Shown here piece by piece: positions 38,080 through 55,566 of a DNA stretch of 64,000 nucleotides (the stretch's first letter is position 1; the number at the start of each line of letters is the position of its first letter). The DNA comes from Pegea sp. RAD2-039 (taxonomy: Eukaryota > Chordata > Thaliacea > Salpida > Salpidae), in NCBI GenBank assembly GCA_034620365.1, contig JAQGEQ010000186.1:248001-312000 (forward strand). The letters run 5' to 3'. The notes below the pieces were generated by a model that saw nothing but the letters and a program-made list of their open reading frames with translations, searched no databases and had not been told where the DNA came from. A program made the position numbers and the translations under genes.

Positions 38080-40584
38080 TGTTATAAAAAGTGAAATAAA
38101 TAAATTTGAACTGAAACAAAATTGGTACTTTCCCTAAAGTAGATCTAAATGTTGACCTAGTTTTTAAGAAAATCGTAATTTCAGGGAGTCACGGTAAATG
38201 GCCCCTAAAGGCTTTCTCAGTAGGATTAAAGAATATAAGGATTATTGATTACGCTACTGAGACATTTGATCAGAATAGCCCAAGAGCTGACCTTATGGAG
38301 CCATAAAAATGTTATTGATGATTTTTTTAAATATAAGCCTTATAATACTTGAGCTAGGAGTTATGCTAAGCTTCATTTAGTAAAATATTTATGTTGTTAA
38401 AATGAAAGTTACTAGTAAATCATAAACATCACACAGATACCAATAAAATTTTTGTTGTTGCCAACAACGATTGAGTTTATGAGATGCGAATTGTTAGAGA
38501 TTAAATAAATAAATAAATAAATAAGTGAAACTAGATTTTAGTTAAAACTGTGGCTAAGAAAAAATTGCTCTAATTATGCTAAAAATTTCGCTAAGAGCTT
38601 TAACTGCACTGATAAACGAGCACTGATAAAATATTCAATCTTCTTGACATTCAAGCCTCTCACTACAGTTCCTTGTAAATAAACTTTCAGAGTATTTATG
38701 TTTTGGAAATATTGGTCAATTATCCGACAACTTTCAAACTAATCAAACTGACATTAATTTCAATTAGTTGAATAAATTGTGTTTTATTGAATATTTAACA
38801 TGGTTAAAAAACTACTATTTCTATTTTAAGTTTTTTAAGATTATATATATTTTTGAAATGTGATCGACCAAAAGAGGTTTAAACTACTTTAGCAAAAAGT
38901 TAAAATAGTAAACCACACTGGTAATCATCTAAATTTAATCAAAATACAAAAACTAGTGATTAAACTACTTTAGCTAACATTTACTTTCACGATCAACATA
39001 TGATGAATCTATTTAAGTAATAATAATAGACTGCTTTGGCTGAGAACGGTAATGCTAGCTGTACACAAAAGGTTTTATTAAAAACAGTGAAATGTAAAAA
39101 AGGTTAGTATTTTTAGGGCTTCTTCCGTTTCGTTTTCTTTGAAGCTAATTTTTTTCTTTTCTCTCCTTAATTTAGATTACAATATAACTGAATATAGAAA
39201 ACTAGAAAAAAAGTGATAATAATAACCAAACTTTTAAAAGCTTTACAAACTTAAGTCCTGCATTGCTTTCGTCTTTATTTATGTTTACTCTTTTTTGTGT
39301 AATCGAATAAAGTTATTGATAACCATTATTCTTTTGATGGACTTAAAATAGATTATAGTAAAATAAAGGTAAAGTTTATTGATTAGTGTAAATTTTTAGT
39401 TAAATTATCTTAATAAAACGATGCTTAGCTTATATTGGAAAGAATTAATTTTTATGATACTCATTTTTTAGATTTTATTATTGTTTATATGTTTTATTTG
39501 GCTTAAAACTATTTTAACAATTAACCCTTTTTTGTCTAAAATGGATGTTTTTTATTTAGATTAAAAAAAATCAAGTGACGTTTATTATTTTTCAGCTATT
39601 AAATCCAGATAAATTGAATTGTTTGTAGTCTCACCTTTTAAATTTCAATTTTTTGATCTTGTTTTAAATTTTGACTTTTTTAAAGTGACAAAAGTCGGTT
39701 CAGCTCATTTTTACCTAATAATTCAATTATATCGATATTTTATTTATAGGTTTTATTGTTAATATTCAAGTATTTAAATTATTATATATTATTTGTTCAA
39801 ACTTTTACTAAACAAATAAATAGCTTAGAAGACTTTTATAGTTGCATTATTGTTGTCAATTTTATTTATCAATTATATTAATACTAGGTTTGTTAATTAG
39901 GAGTTTTATTGTATTTGTTTATTATATTACATATAAAAATAAATTTATAAAAAATACATTTTTTATACTTGTATAAAAAATTATATCTAGTTAAAAATTG
40001 TTTGTAATCAGTTTATTCATTTGATATTTCTAAAATAGTAGGATAATAGTTTAATTTGTTTTCTTGATTACCTTTCTATAAATTCTTTTTTACTTAAAAT
40101 TAAAATTTGTAAAGATCTATTTCATAATTTTTTTATGCAAAAATTTTATTTTAAATCATATAGATAATTGAAATTGATGAGATAATTCTTATATATTTTG
40201 ATTATTAGAATTGTATGAATTAAAAAAATTGATAATTTCTTTTTGAACGTTTTTGACTTAAACATTTATTTGGGTATCAAAATTTTTATTGTAGTATTTA
40301 TTATTATTATTTATTTATTATATTGTAATATAAAGTTGTTTTATTGAACTTATTTTGTTGTTGTTTTTATATCTACAGTTTCATTCAATTCATACAATTC
40401 ATTCAATCAAAAAATATTTATTTTTATCTATATAAAAGAATAAAACTGTTTTTTACTATTTAAAAAATGAGTTCAATTTTTAAGCAGGTAATATAAAGCT
40501 AAAATTCTATTTAGTATATCAAAAGCTTAATAGAAAAGATTTCTTACTTTTTGAAAAATATCATCAGTTACTGAAAACAGTGAC
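38080..40584. other. intergenic stretch upstream of TMEM87
   Basis: No exon recognised. It holds an AAAT microsatellite near 38500-38525, a less AT-rich patch at about 38180-38310, and a repeat fragment at about 39020-39185 related to 53205-53420. A TATA-like CTATATAAAAG lies at about 40428-40439, some 145 bases before the TMEM87 start. Confidence 0.5.
39020..39185 (+). repeat. dispersed repeat fragment related to 53205-53420
   Basis: Both places share AATAATA, then ACTGCTT-GGC-GA, AATGCTAGCTG/CATGCTGACTG, a poly-A-rich middle, then TTTAGGG, TTCTTT-GAAG/AAAG-TAAT and a pyrimidine run. In the second place it lies upstream of LINE coding sequence, so this is probably an internal LINE-associated piece. 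Confidence 0.45.
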
Positions 40585-42348
40585 ATGAAAATTGTGTTAT
40601 GTATAATAACACTGGGAGTTGTTTGCTTATGTGGAGCAAGCAAACCTCGCCAAGGAAAGTTTATCTTTAGTATTTCTAAAAATTCAACCAGTTTGCAGAT
40701 GCCAGTAACAACTACTTTATATGTTGGCTCATCTGTTTATTTGACTATAAAAACTGCGGAAAGTTGTTCTTCATCGTCAGATACTGGTGTTTGTTGGACA
40801 GTTAGAGGTGCTAAGTGCCTTGGTGACTTTAGTTCAATCAGTTCTTTACAACCATCAATTTATAAGAAGCCGTGGATACCAATTAATAATAGGGAAGTGA
40901 AGTATGTGAGCAATTGTGCGAATGAAAACTTCTCTAAGCAACCAATTGTTGCTTCATGTTCACAAAAAGTTGCTCATGTCACTTTTTTCAACTCTTCTAA
41001 TTGGCACGATGTTCATGTTATCAAGGCCACCAAGAAGAAAAGCAGAAGAGAAATTAATAATGAAGATGAGAAGAAACCTTTAGCTCTGAGTGACGCCAAG
41101 AACATTAAAAAAACGTCGGAAGATGAGGAAAATAAAGCTGTAGCAAATCCTGAAAAAGAAAAAAAAGTTGAAGCAGTTAAAGAACATACAGAAAAAGGAT
41201 TAATTACACGAGTACCATTTGAAGGTGTTTACCTAGCAGCTGTTTGGTTGACTGAAGATAGCGCCAATGATGGTCTTCTACTTGACGTGACCCTTGAAAT
41301 GAAGAATCCATTTAATGGTTACTTATCAGCTAGTGACTATCCCCTGCTAACTTTCTATATGATTATGTGTATCGTGTACGCGTTGTTCGCTGCTATTTGG
41401 TTACTACTATCTGCTTGCCACTATCGAGACTTACTCCGAGTACAGTTTTGGATAGGTGGAGTAATACTTCTCGGTATGGTGGAAAAAGCGGTTTTCTACG
41501 CTGAATATAAGAACGTAGATGATACAGGGTTCTCTGTGCTAGGAGCAGCTAAATTTGCTGAAGTCGTCTCGTGTCTGAAGCGAGCGCTTGCTCGGATGTT
41601 GGTGATAATCGTCAGTCTTGGTTTTGGTATTGTTAAACCGCGTTTAGGTCCGATGTTACACCGCGTAATCGCGCTTGGAGTTCTCTACTTCATTCTAGCT
41701 GTAGTAGATGCGTTTGCAAAGCATGATATCGACGAACATTCAGCTGAAAATCGTTTGAGTTTCTTCACATTCATTCCATTAGCGGTGGTGGACTCGATTA
41801 TTTGCTGGTGGGTCTGTATCAGTCTCTTCCAAACTATGAAGACCCTAAGATTACGAAGAAACGTCGTGAAGCTCACCCTCTATCGTCATTTCCTCAACAC
41901 TATCATCTTCAGTGTTGTGATGTCCGTCATTGTTATGTTCTGGTCCATCAATACCCACCGGGCTGGTCCTTGTATTTACAATTGGGCTGATTTATGGTTA
42001 GAGACCTCTTTGTGGCATGTCCTCTTCTCTGTGATCTTACTGGTGATCATGATCTTATGGCGACCAAACGCAAACAATCAGATATATGCCTACTCGCCCA
42101 TGATCGATGGAGATGATGATGATGATGACGTTGAGGAGTCTTTATTAGGAGGAGGAGCCACTGAAAGCATGAAGCTTCGCGCTGTGAATCGTGAATCTCG
42201 TAGTGGAGATGAAAATCAAGCAGAAGCTGATTTGAAATGGATTGAAGAAAATATTCCGCAGACAGTTGCAGACGCCGCTCTTCCAATACTGGTTGATTCT
42301 GAAGATGATGTTGAAGACACTAAACTAGAAATGAGTAAGATTGATTAA
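40585..42348 (+). CDS. TMEM87-type seven-transmembrane protein, single exon
   Basis: Member of the LU7TM/GOST family: Golgi-located seven-helix proteins with a lumenal N-terminal domain, implicated in membrane traffic. 587 residues in one uninterrupted frame. A signal peptide (about 1-18, IVLCIITLGVVCLC) is followed by a lumenal region with cysteines and N-glycosylation sites. A charged Lys/Glu insertion (about 150-210) comes next. The helices start at about residue 255: YMIMCIVYALFAAIWLL, ACHYRDLLR, FWIGGVILLGMVEKA, VSLGFGIVKPRLG. After the helices come RPNANNQ and an acidic tail (DDDDDDDVEE), and the terminal LKWIEENIPQTVADAALP motif is typical of TMEM87A/B. Absence of introns contrasts with the surrounding genes. 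Whether it is TMEM87A or B cannot be told. Confidence 0.93.
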   Translation: MKIVLCIITLGVVCLCGASKPRQGKFIFSISKNSTSLQMPVTTTLYVGSSVYLTIKTAESCSSSSDTGVCWTVRGAKCLGDFSSISSLQPSIYKKPWIPINNREVKYVSNCANENFSKQPIVASCSQKVAHVTFFNSSNWHDVHVIKATKKKSRREINNEDEKKPLALSDAKNIKKTSEDEENKAVANPEKEKKVEAVKEHTEKGLITRVPFEGVYLAAVWLTEDSANDGLLLDVTLEMKNPFNGYLSASDYPLLTFYMIMCIVYALFAAIWLLLSACHYRDLLRVQFWIGGVILLGMVEKAVFYAEYKNVDDTGFSVLGAAKFAEVVSCLKRALARMLVIIVSLGFGIVKPRLGPMLHRVIALGVLYFILAVVDAFAKHDIDEHSAENRLSFFTFIPLAVVDSIICWWVCISLFQTMKTLRLRRNVVKLTLYRHFLNTIIFSVVMSVIVMFWSINTHRAGPCIYNWADLWLETSLWHVLFSVILLVIMILWRPNANNQIYAYSPMIDGDDDDDDVEESLLGGGATESMKLRAVNRESRSGDENQAEADLKWIEENIPQTVADAALPILVDSEDDVEDTKLEMSKID

Positions 42349-43282
42349 AAGTTTGAGATGTACAAATCTTTCTAATTTCTCATGTATTCTGCTTATATTT
42401 ATTATACAATAATGACAGCAATTTTGTCACTTATGCTTCCTTTTAGATGTCAACCTTTTCAAACAGAGATTTTAACTGACTCTTCATATTTTAGTTTCCT
42501 GTTTTATTCTAGCATTTAATTGAAGTTCTTTGTTAGTAACAAAATAATGTAGTAAGCATTTTCTTTCTTATTACTTTTATTGGTTTGTCATACGAATTAA
42601 AAAACATATTTTCAATTGTTATCAGCACACCGAATTAATTAGTTTATAATCTGTTCAGTATTTAATCTTTATAAAAAATATTACAAAAAGCTTCTGTTAA
42701 TTCAATTAGTAAGCGATTAATAAACATTTTTTTAGTTTTGTGTACTCACATATATACTAATACCAAGTGGGTGTATTTCAATCTATCACAGTTTTCCAGT
42801 TCAAGTTTTCCAGCTGTTTTAATCTAAGATTTGAAATTTAATACAATTTTTTTTTTAAATTGTAAAACAGCTAGTCGAGGTAATCAGTTTACAAACTATA
42901 CCAGATATTGTTCTTTAAATAATTTTAAGATGAGATATTTTTCAAGTTTATCAAATGCTGGAGTTGTTTATAGATGTGAAATCTTAACTTTCAAATTATT
43001 CAAAGTATATTTAGCTCAGTGCTTTTTATAGGAAATCAAGAATGACTCAAAGATGAGTTCTTACTTTCGTTCTAGATAAAAGTTACTTGCCTGAAAAACA
43101 CTGAATAATTTTTGGGTGGCGAAAATTACCAGAATTAAAGTTTGCTAAGAGCTTAAGTTTATTAAATAACATTTCACTAGTAACAAAAAAGGTTTGATTC
43201 AAACTAGAAATTATATCGAAAAAAAAAATTATAAAAATTATAAGCCATCAAAAGGTTTTGTTGAAAATTGATTAAAAACAAA
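42349..43282. other. convergent 3' flanks of TMEM87 and the PLA2-like gene
   Basis: About 930 bases containing the 3' ends of both genes. An AATAAA at about 42719 could serve TMEM87, though it is 370 bases from the stop. No further coding sequence was seen. Confidence 0.4.
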
Positions 43283-44999
43283 TCAAACTTTTGTATAAAT
43301 TCTATTTTGGTTGATTCTAGATTCTTTCTTATTACTTAACATTTTTGTTTGACGTTTTCCATTCACAAGTAAAAATACAATAAAAAGAATAACAGCCACA
43401 ACAATAAGCGATATTGCTTTTACCGATGTCTTCGTCATCTCTTTATCTGCGGAAGCTTTCTTGTTTATTCCAGTTTTTTCGTCAAGTTTTGTTTTTTCAT
43501 TTTCTACATTTGAATCATTTTTAATACTAAACATTGGTCTATTTGTGCTTTTTATTAACAGATTTTCTTGATTTTTTAATAACTTTTCTTCTTTTTTATC
43601 TTTATTAGTCATTTGCTTTTTCTCTATCTTTGTCAGAATATTCATATTTGTTGTTGGCGACTCTGATAAAATAAAACCAAAATGTTTTTATTTATACTTG
43701 AACTCTCTTAATTATCTCACAAATAATTTCATACTTATAATAATATTATCATTTTTTTATACGATAAACTTACCCGGAAGAACAGTTACAACTTCGTGTT
43801 TGGTTTGATTTGCGATATACAACCTTAAATCATGATATGAAAAATTGGATTTACCTAAAAAAATACATTTCCTATTTTGAGTATTTAAAAACATTTTTTT
43901 ACCAATTTTTAAGTAAAGATACTTTTTCTAATTGAATTAAGATTGAAAATCAACTTACAGTAAACTTCTCTTGAAATATTGATCAAATGTCTCTGGAAGC
44001 TGTGATAATGTTTTGCAAAACAGATTGAGGCTTCCCGATCACAATTACAAATTTCATTCCCGCTTCCTTCTGAAATTCATCACAAGCTAAATAGTGAGAA
44101 AATTCAAATGATTTCTAATTCAATTGATGGAATACCTTTACATACAAATGAACCATTCTCACAACTGTATGAATATGATTCAAGCATAAATGAAGTTAAT
44201 GCTTGCATCTTCACTAACATTTTATACATGTACCCGCTTTTACTTGCTTCTTCCTCTTTCCGTTTACTTTCCTTCCCATAACATTTGTCATGTACTTGAC
44301 AACATCTACCAAATTATTATGCCCAAAATTAGGCTTTATCTATTTTTCTAAAATATGAAAATACTATATTTTTTTGTCTTACTTATCAGTTTCATCTAAA
44401 GGTTTTCCATAACCAGATACACCACAATAACATCCATAATAAGCATAACTTTTCAGTACATTTACACCAGGGTTGTTGCAAGTAATTGCAGTATGGAAAC
44501 CAAGCATAGATTTCTTCTTTGAATCTTTACCTAAACGAGTTTGAGTTAAGTTTCATTTGCTTAGTTCTTACTACTCTGATGTAAATACAAAATATTTCTC
44601 AACTATATCGTTTGCTATTGTTAGAGTGTTTTGCTTTACAACATTTATTTACTTCCACAGGATATCTCACAATTTTAAGATTTGACTAAGATTCGTATAT
44701 TTCAAATTATAATTGTATGCAGAAGCCACAACCCTTATCAGTGTAATAAAAAAACATTAGTTGTAAAGACTGACTAAGTTACAAGAGGCAATCTTTATTA
44801 TTTGTTAAAAATCGAACATTATAAATGTTCAGTTCTCTGAATACAGAACAAAATAGATAAGATATACTTTTAAAATTTAAACTAAAAGTGTAAAACTAGT
44901 TAAATAAATAAATGTAATATAAATTGAAGTCTCACCTTTATCAACAAATAACAAAAATAAAAGTATAAAAACTAGAGGAAAAATCTTCCATACCTTCAT
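43283..44999 (-). CDS. secreted-type phospholipase A2 with a C-terminal transmembrane anchor
   Basis: Ca2+-dependent sn-2 lipase fold. Six exons in transcript order are 44999-44936, 44530-44383, 44305-44136, 44069-43959, 43854-43774 and 43662-43283, giving 317 residues in exact phase. A signal peptide (about 1-19, IFPLVFILLFLLF) comes first. The calcium loop reads YYGCYCGVSGYGKP, and the active site CCQVHDKCY contains the His-Asp pair. ICNCDREASICF supplies the second catalytic Asp and disulphide cysteines. The usual glycine after the loop's x position is serine, which is tolerable because binding there is through main-chain oxygen. After the enzyme domain come a Lys/Glu/Asn-rich linker of about 75 residues and a hydrophobic helix AISLIVVAVILFIVFLLV. 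A basic tail of 22 residues ends the protein. Typical secreted PLA2s stop at 120-150 residues, so this looks like a type I membrane-anchored form. No recognised toxin-specific features. Confidence 0.9.
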
Positions 45000-51092
<6,093 letters not shown>

Positions 51093-52335
51093 GGTCCGAT
51101 GTCTTAGTGATCATGTCTCTACTCTTCAGGAAGGTCCCAGATGAATCCATCTAGTTCTATTTCTTCTCATCATCAATTTATGTTTATTATTTTCACTTTT
51201 ACAATTATTGACTGAAACGTCCTTTATAGAGTTTGCAGTAAACGATCTCTTCTTCTATTTATCAATTTGAAGAGTAAATCAAGAGGATGAATCCCAAACC
51301 CTCTTTCATTTCAAATCTTTATTTTACATTCCAACTCTCTTATCACTACTTTGTGCAATTTATCAAATTAGTTATCAGATAATATCACCAACTTGTCACC
51401 TGGTGAAACAAAGTATCTTTGATGGTTTCAACCTGAAACAAATTTCACTTCTTGATCCTTTAATCAGTAATATTATTACAAATTTGACCGAATTTTTATT
51501 TTTGAATAAATTTGATTATCAATACTTTGTTGGATTTTATGAAAAGTTCAATTTAAAGAAAAATCGATTGATAATTAGATTAGCAGTTTTTTTATCAATT
51601 AATTGATGATTTTACAAGTTTCAAAAACTGCTTTTCAAGTAACTATTTCCAACTTATAGCATTCTAGATATCATCATTTTTACTCAAAAATACATTTACT
51701 CAAAGTACATAGTTGTTACAAATGTTATCTACAAGATAACTTATTGAATTTAAGTTTCATCAGATAACTTACAAGCTAAAATTAAATATTTGAAATATAC
51801 TGAAAACAATAAAATATTGTGGCTGTCAGACACTTGCAGCTGTTTGACTAAATTTTATTGGTGAATAAATATTTTAAATCGTTTCAAACTTGAATTTCTT
51901 AAAATTATTATAAAAATGTCTCAAATTGATAAATATATTTTCACTTTTAAAGGTATTTAAGCATACAACAAGTGATTCTAGAGTTGTTTCTTTAGATAAA
52001 TTATAGCTTTCTATAAGATACACTCTTACATATGACCTCAACAATATAGTAAATTTCTCTAAAAACAAATTTGATTAATTACTAAACTAATTTCAACTAA
52101 TTTGTTTTCAAATTGCAAAATCAATTGTAAAAGCAAAATTGTAAAGTATCTTTCTTCTTATGTTAATTACATCTTCAGTTTATGAAAGCGTTTAGAGCTT
52201 GTATTTAATCACCTTTTACGTATTTAAGCAGAAGGGCTTGTAAAATAATTTCGATTTAATAATGTAGAATAATTCAGTAAATAAAAATAACCAATATAAT
52301 TCTATTATTGTTGTTTAATTTTCATCTTGCTGAAA
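51093..52335. other. RRAS2 3' flank and gene-poor DNA
   Basis: The first few hundred bases are probably 3' UTR. The open frame 51403-51606 and the reverse frame 51874-52068 show no domain and look like chance. Confidence 0.45.
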
Positions 52336-52339
52336 TCTT

Positions 52340-52415
52340 TTGATAAGAAGTCTTTGTTAGTAATCTCTTCGGGCACCCTCCTTCGCATTTATTGTAATAA
52401 ATGAATAAATTGATT
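52340..52415 (+). mobile_element. LINE 3' tail fragment
   Basis: Shows CTCTTC-GGCACCCTCCTTCG then CATTTATTGTAATAAATG and a TAAA tail, the same terminal block as at 54005-54050. Only the last 70-odd bases of the element remain. Confidence 0.65.
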
Positions 52416-53204
52416 CCAATAATCTTTATCTATCTTTATTAAGCATCTTTTTAGACAATGATGAAGCGTTTATTCAAGAAACAATTTCTAATTCCAATTT
52501 ATTCTGGCAACTGATAAAATAAAATTTTAGAAAATTATCTCTAAAATTTTAAAAGACAAATAATTTTCTAAGACCTTTTAATTGATAAGTGATTACAAAA
52601 ACAACTAAGACCTTTTAATCTCAATTTTTGTCAACCTTTTCGTTTCTAACATTGGTTTTTTAAAATAATAAAATTTGATGTAACAATTTAACTTTCTATT
52701 TTCTGTTAACTTCTGTGTTTTCTGTTTAAAAAAAGAATTTTGTTAACTGTGAAAATGTAAACAAAAATTTACAAACATTTTGCTTGTTTCTCACAAGAAA
52801 TCCAAACTTTTAAGGAAGTCTTTAAAGTATCTTCCAGACAGATCTTTCTTTAAATCATTTATTTTGTTATTAAAGCTATTTTTCTGGTCCAGAGTTTACT
52901 AAGGATAAAATGTACTATTAGAGGAATAATAGTATAATAAAAACTAAGATTTCCTAATTTAAACAACTACTAATTAAATGAGACGATAATTAAACTATAT
53001 TAACAAATAGAAAAAGAGATATTGATTTTAGAAAATCTTGAGGTTTAGAAAAAGCTTAAAGGTTTATTAGTCTCTATTTTACAAGCTAAAAACCCAAACT
53101 GCTTAAAAATTTTCTTTCCTGCAAGACAATGGTAACTAAAAAATAAAAAAACGACCGCTTGGTGTCGCTAAAGTGTAGTTTTATAAATAGTTTCTTAATA
53201 ATAA
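52416..53204. other. gene-poor stretch with a dispersed repeat at its end
   Basis: Positions about 53070-53205 (ACAAGCTAAAAACCC, then GGTAACTAAAAA, ACGACCGCTTGGTGTCGCT, GTTTCTTAATA) resemble 56735-56870. No gene seen. Confidence 0.45.
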
Positions 53205-54055
53205 GAACTGCTTCGGCCGAAAAAGGCCATGCTGACTGCGCTCAAAAAGTATTGCTAAAAACAAAGTAAAATATTATGAAAAGGAATTAATAAAGCAAAA
53301 CACAGTTAAATACAAAAGAACTGACAAAACAAAACACAGTGAAATACAACAGAAAAAGTGTTTAGGGTATTTTTCTTTTCTTTAAAGTTAATCTTTTTCT
53401 CTCTCTTTCAGTTGTATGTGGATTAGAGAAGCTTATTTGGAGTCTTCCTAACTGCTAGTAATCGACAAAGCTTCGCTAGCGTTCAATAGTGTTTCAGACA
53501 AAGATGGAAAAACTTGATTTGATATTATCCTATACCCTGGAGGTGAACCGTGAATATATTTACGACTTAATTCCTATTTTTAAAATTATCCACAATTTAA
53601 TTGACCTTCATTTTGATGATTTCTTTTCCATTAGTCCCTCCCTCAAGTTATACCAACTCAGACGATACACATTACATCTTAATAAGTCCATATCACCTGG
53701 TACATTAATCAGAGCGATTTTTTTATCATATCGCACAATTAGTACATGAAATCAGCTGCCATCAGACATTGTCATGTCAGAATCACTCGCGTTGTTCAAG
53801 CAGAAGTTGAACCGTTATAACATTGCCAACATTGTCATTTCTAAACTGTGATTTTTTCCCTTTTTTATATTATTAACATTCTATGTAATTGTTCACTGTT
53901 ATATGCTTTGAGGACTACTGAAATGTCATGTTTTACATCTTTTGCTTTCTATATTTTTAACTTAATACATATTATTTGTGAGAATGTGTGTTAGCGGGAG
54001 GTGCTCTCTTCAGGCACCCTCCTTCGCATTTAATGTAATAAATAAATAAAATATA
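53205..54055 (+). mobile_element. LINE 3' end with readable reverse-transcriptase C-terminus
   Basis: The best-preserved copy of the repeat family in the window. From about 53490 an open frame encodes the post-RT C-terminal region of a CR1/L2/Jockey-type element: LIPIFKIIHNLIDLHFDDFF, the conserved RRYTLHLNK block, then NQLPSDIV and SLALFKQKLNRYNIAN. A stop at 53749 interrupts it. It ends with the family 3' block GTGAGAATGTGTGTTAGCG, GGAGGTGCTCTCTTC and CATTTAATGTAATAAATAAA. The RT palm domain and ORF1 are missing, so the copy is dead. A pyrimidine-rich upstream part (53205-53480) is shared with 39020-39185. Confidence 0.8.
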
Positions 54056-54549
54056 CACCGATGTGGCTATTGATCTTAGCTTCTATTGGTACTGATGACG
54101 TTATGTTTGAGTGAGATGTACACAAATATCTACATCTTAGTCATTGGTGATGATTGGATGTGGAACGTTAACACCTTGGTTGAGGACTTTTGTCTTTTTT
54201 ACCATTTAAACAGGTTTTAGTGACCTATTGTCAGAAACATCAACCTTAAATCATCAATTTGTTTTTTAAACATGTTTGAGTAAATATTTAAAGCAATTTA
54301 TTGATTTGCCAAAAGCATCACATTATTTCGATATTTACATTAAAGTTGTTTATTAAAACTTATTTGTTTATAGTGAAGAGTAAACTCTCGCGTGAGAAGC
54401 GAGTTTCGACTTTATTAAAACTAGTTTTCACTCGAAGTGTTTTTCTACTGTCGACAACTTTGCTAATCTTGACTACAAAAAAATACAAAATAAATTTGCA
54501 AGAGATCTTTATTCACGAATCAGTTTCAAGAACTAATCTCTGTTTTATC

Positions 54550-55231
54550 TTAATTCATCATCATCGCTTGAAACTCCGCTCCAGAGCATTCTACAATCGT
54601 ACAACAAATCTTCTTCTTATTGATATGAATCTGTAAAAATTAGAGTCAAAGCAACTGATGAAGATCGAAGGTGTGACGTCATACAGCCATTGATCGACCC
54701 ATCACAGAGTTAGCTCCACTGAGTGAGAGACTAGGATGGAATCTCAATTTTGATGGACTCACTGCTCCTTCATCATTTAAAGTCAATACTCCAAGATCGC
54801 CTTCATCTCTGTGAGAGGAATTATCAGAAATGATTGACATTTGAGATGGACTCACTCATTAGCAGGATCAGGGAAGTTGTAATGTGGTCCGATTGTACTG
54901 CAACGACCATTAGTAGGGGCACGTGTGTGGACATGGACTGGGAATCTCTTGAGACTTCCTTCGTGATGAAAATCAATGTGACCAACTAATCGACCATCCT
55001 AAAAAGACAACATCATCTCTATTCATGAAATTTTATCATTAAAAGTCTCTTACCTCGTTTTCTTTCATACAAATCATACCATGGCTATGCATCCGTTGTT
55101 GAAACTCGCACTTGGCATATCTTTCAGCCTCAACTACAAGATTGAAAGAAGTATATAAGATGACAATCACCAAGTGAAAAGAACAAACCGTAAGCGAAGA
55201 AGACGCAGATAGCAATGATCAATTTAAACAT
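54550..55231 (-). CDS. secreted Cu/Zn superoxide dismutase-like protein, copy A
   Basis: Five exons in transcript order are 55231-55189, 55133-55054, 54998-54856, 54808-54685 and 54630-54550, giving 156 residues in exact phase. A signal peptide (MFKLIIAICVFFAYG) begins it. The SOD barrel shows FPVHVH (two copper histidines), GRCSTIGPHYNF (disulphide Cys and bridging His), GDLG with the zinc-site Asp, LSLSGANSVMGRSMA then IH (fourth copper His) and ICCTIVECSG (second disulphide region). The zinc loop is shortened: two of the three zinc histidines have no counterpart. The electrostatic-loop region is also short. All four copper ligands are present, so it resembles Cu-only SODs. Intron 4 carries TGACGTCA. 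Activity is inferred, not shown. Confidence 0.82.
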
Positions 55232-55323
55232 AATAAATTTCTTGTAAGACTTCGACCTGAAAAGAACTTTCAAACTGGTTACAACTAATTAAATCAGCTG
55301 GTTAGTGAGGTACAGCTTTGCTA

Positions 55324-55333
55324 TTTATATAAA
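55324..55333 (-). promoter_or_regulatory. TATA box of SOD-like copy A
   Basis: TTTATATAAA lies about 95 bases upstream of the start codon on the coding strand. A TATA-like element sits at a similar distance before copy B. No transcription start data are available. Confidence 0.5.
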
Positions 55334-55566
55334 GTCTGATCAAAGTGCGGCATCGTTAAACATTTATTGCTGCTTATTCTGCAAACTAAATGCAAATTAC
55401 ATCATTTTTTGTTTACTTTCTAAAATACAAACTTAGCAAATCAGGTTATTGATTGAATGCTGATAAAACAAATCTTTAATATGTTTATACTTTAACCAAT
55501 TACTTCAATTCATTACTTTTTAGCCTTCAACAACATTCAAATATTACATGCTAATAATTTCAATCA

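Noticed and set aside
51403-51606. 67-codon frame downstream of RRAS2
   Set aside because: AT-rich composition, no recognisable domain, no splice or promoter context; expected by chance in the 3' flank.
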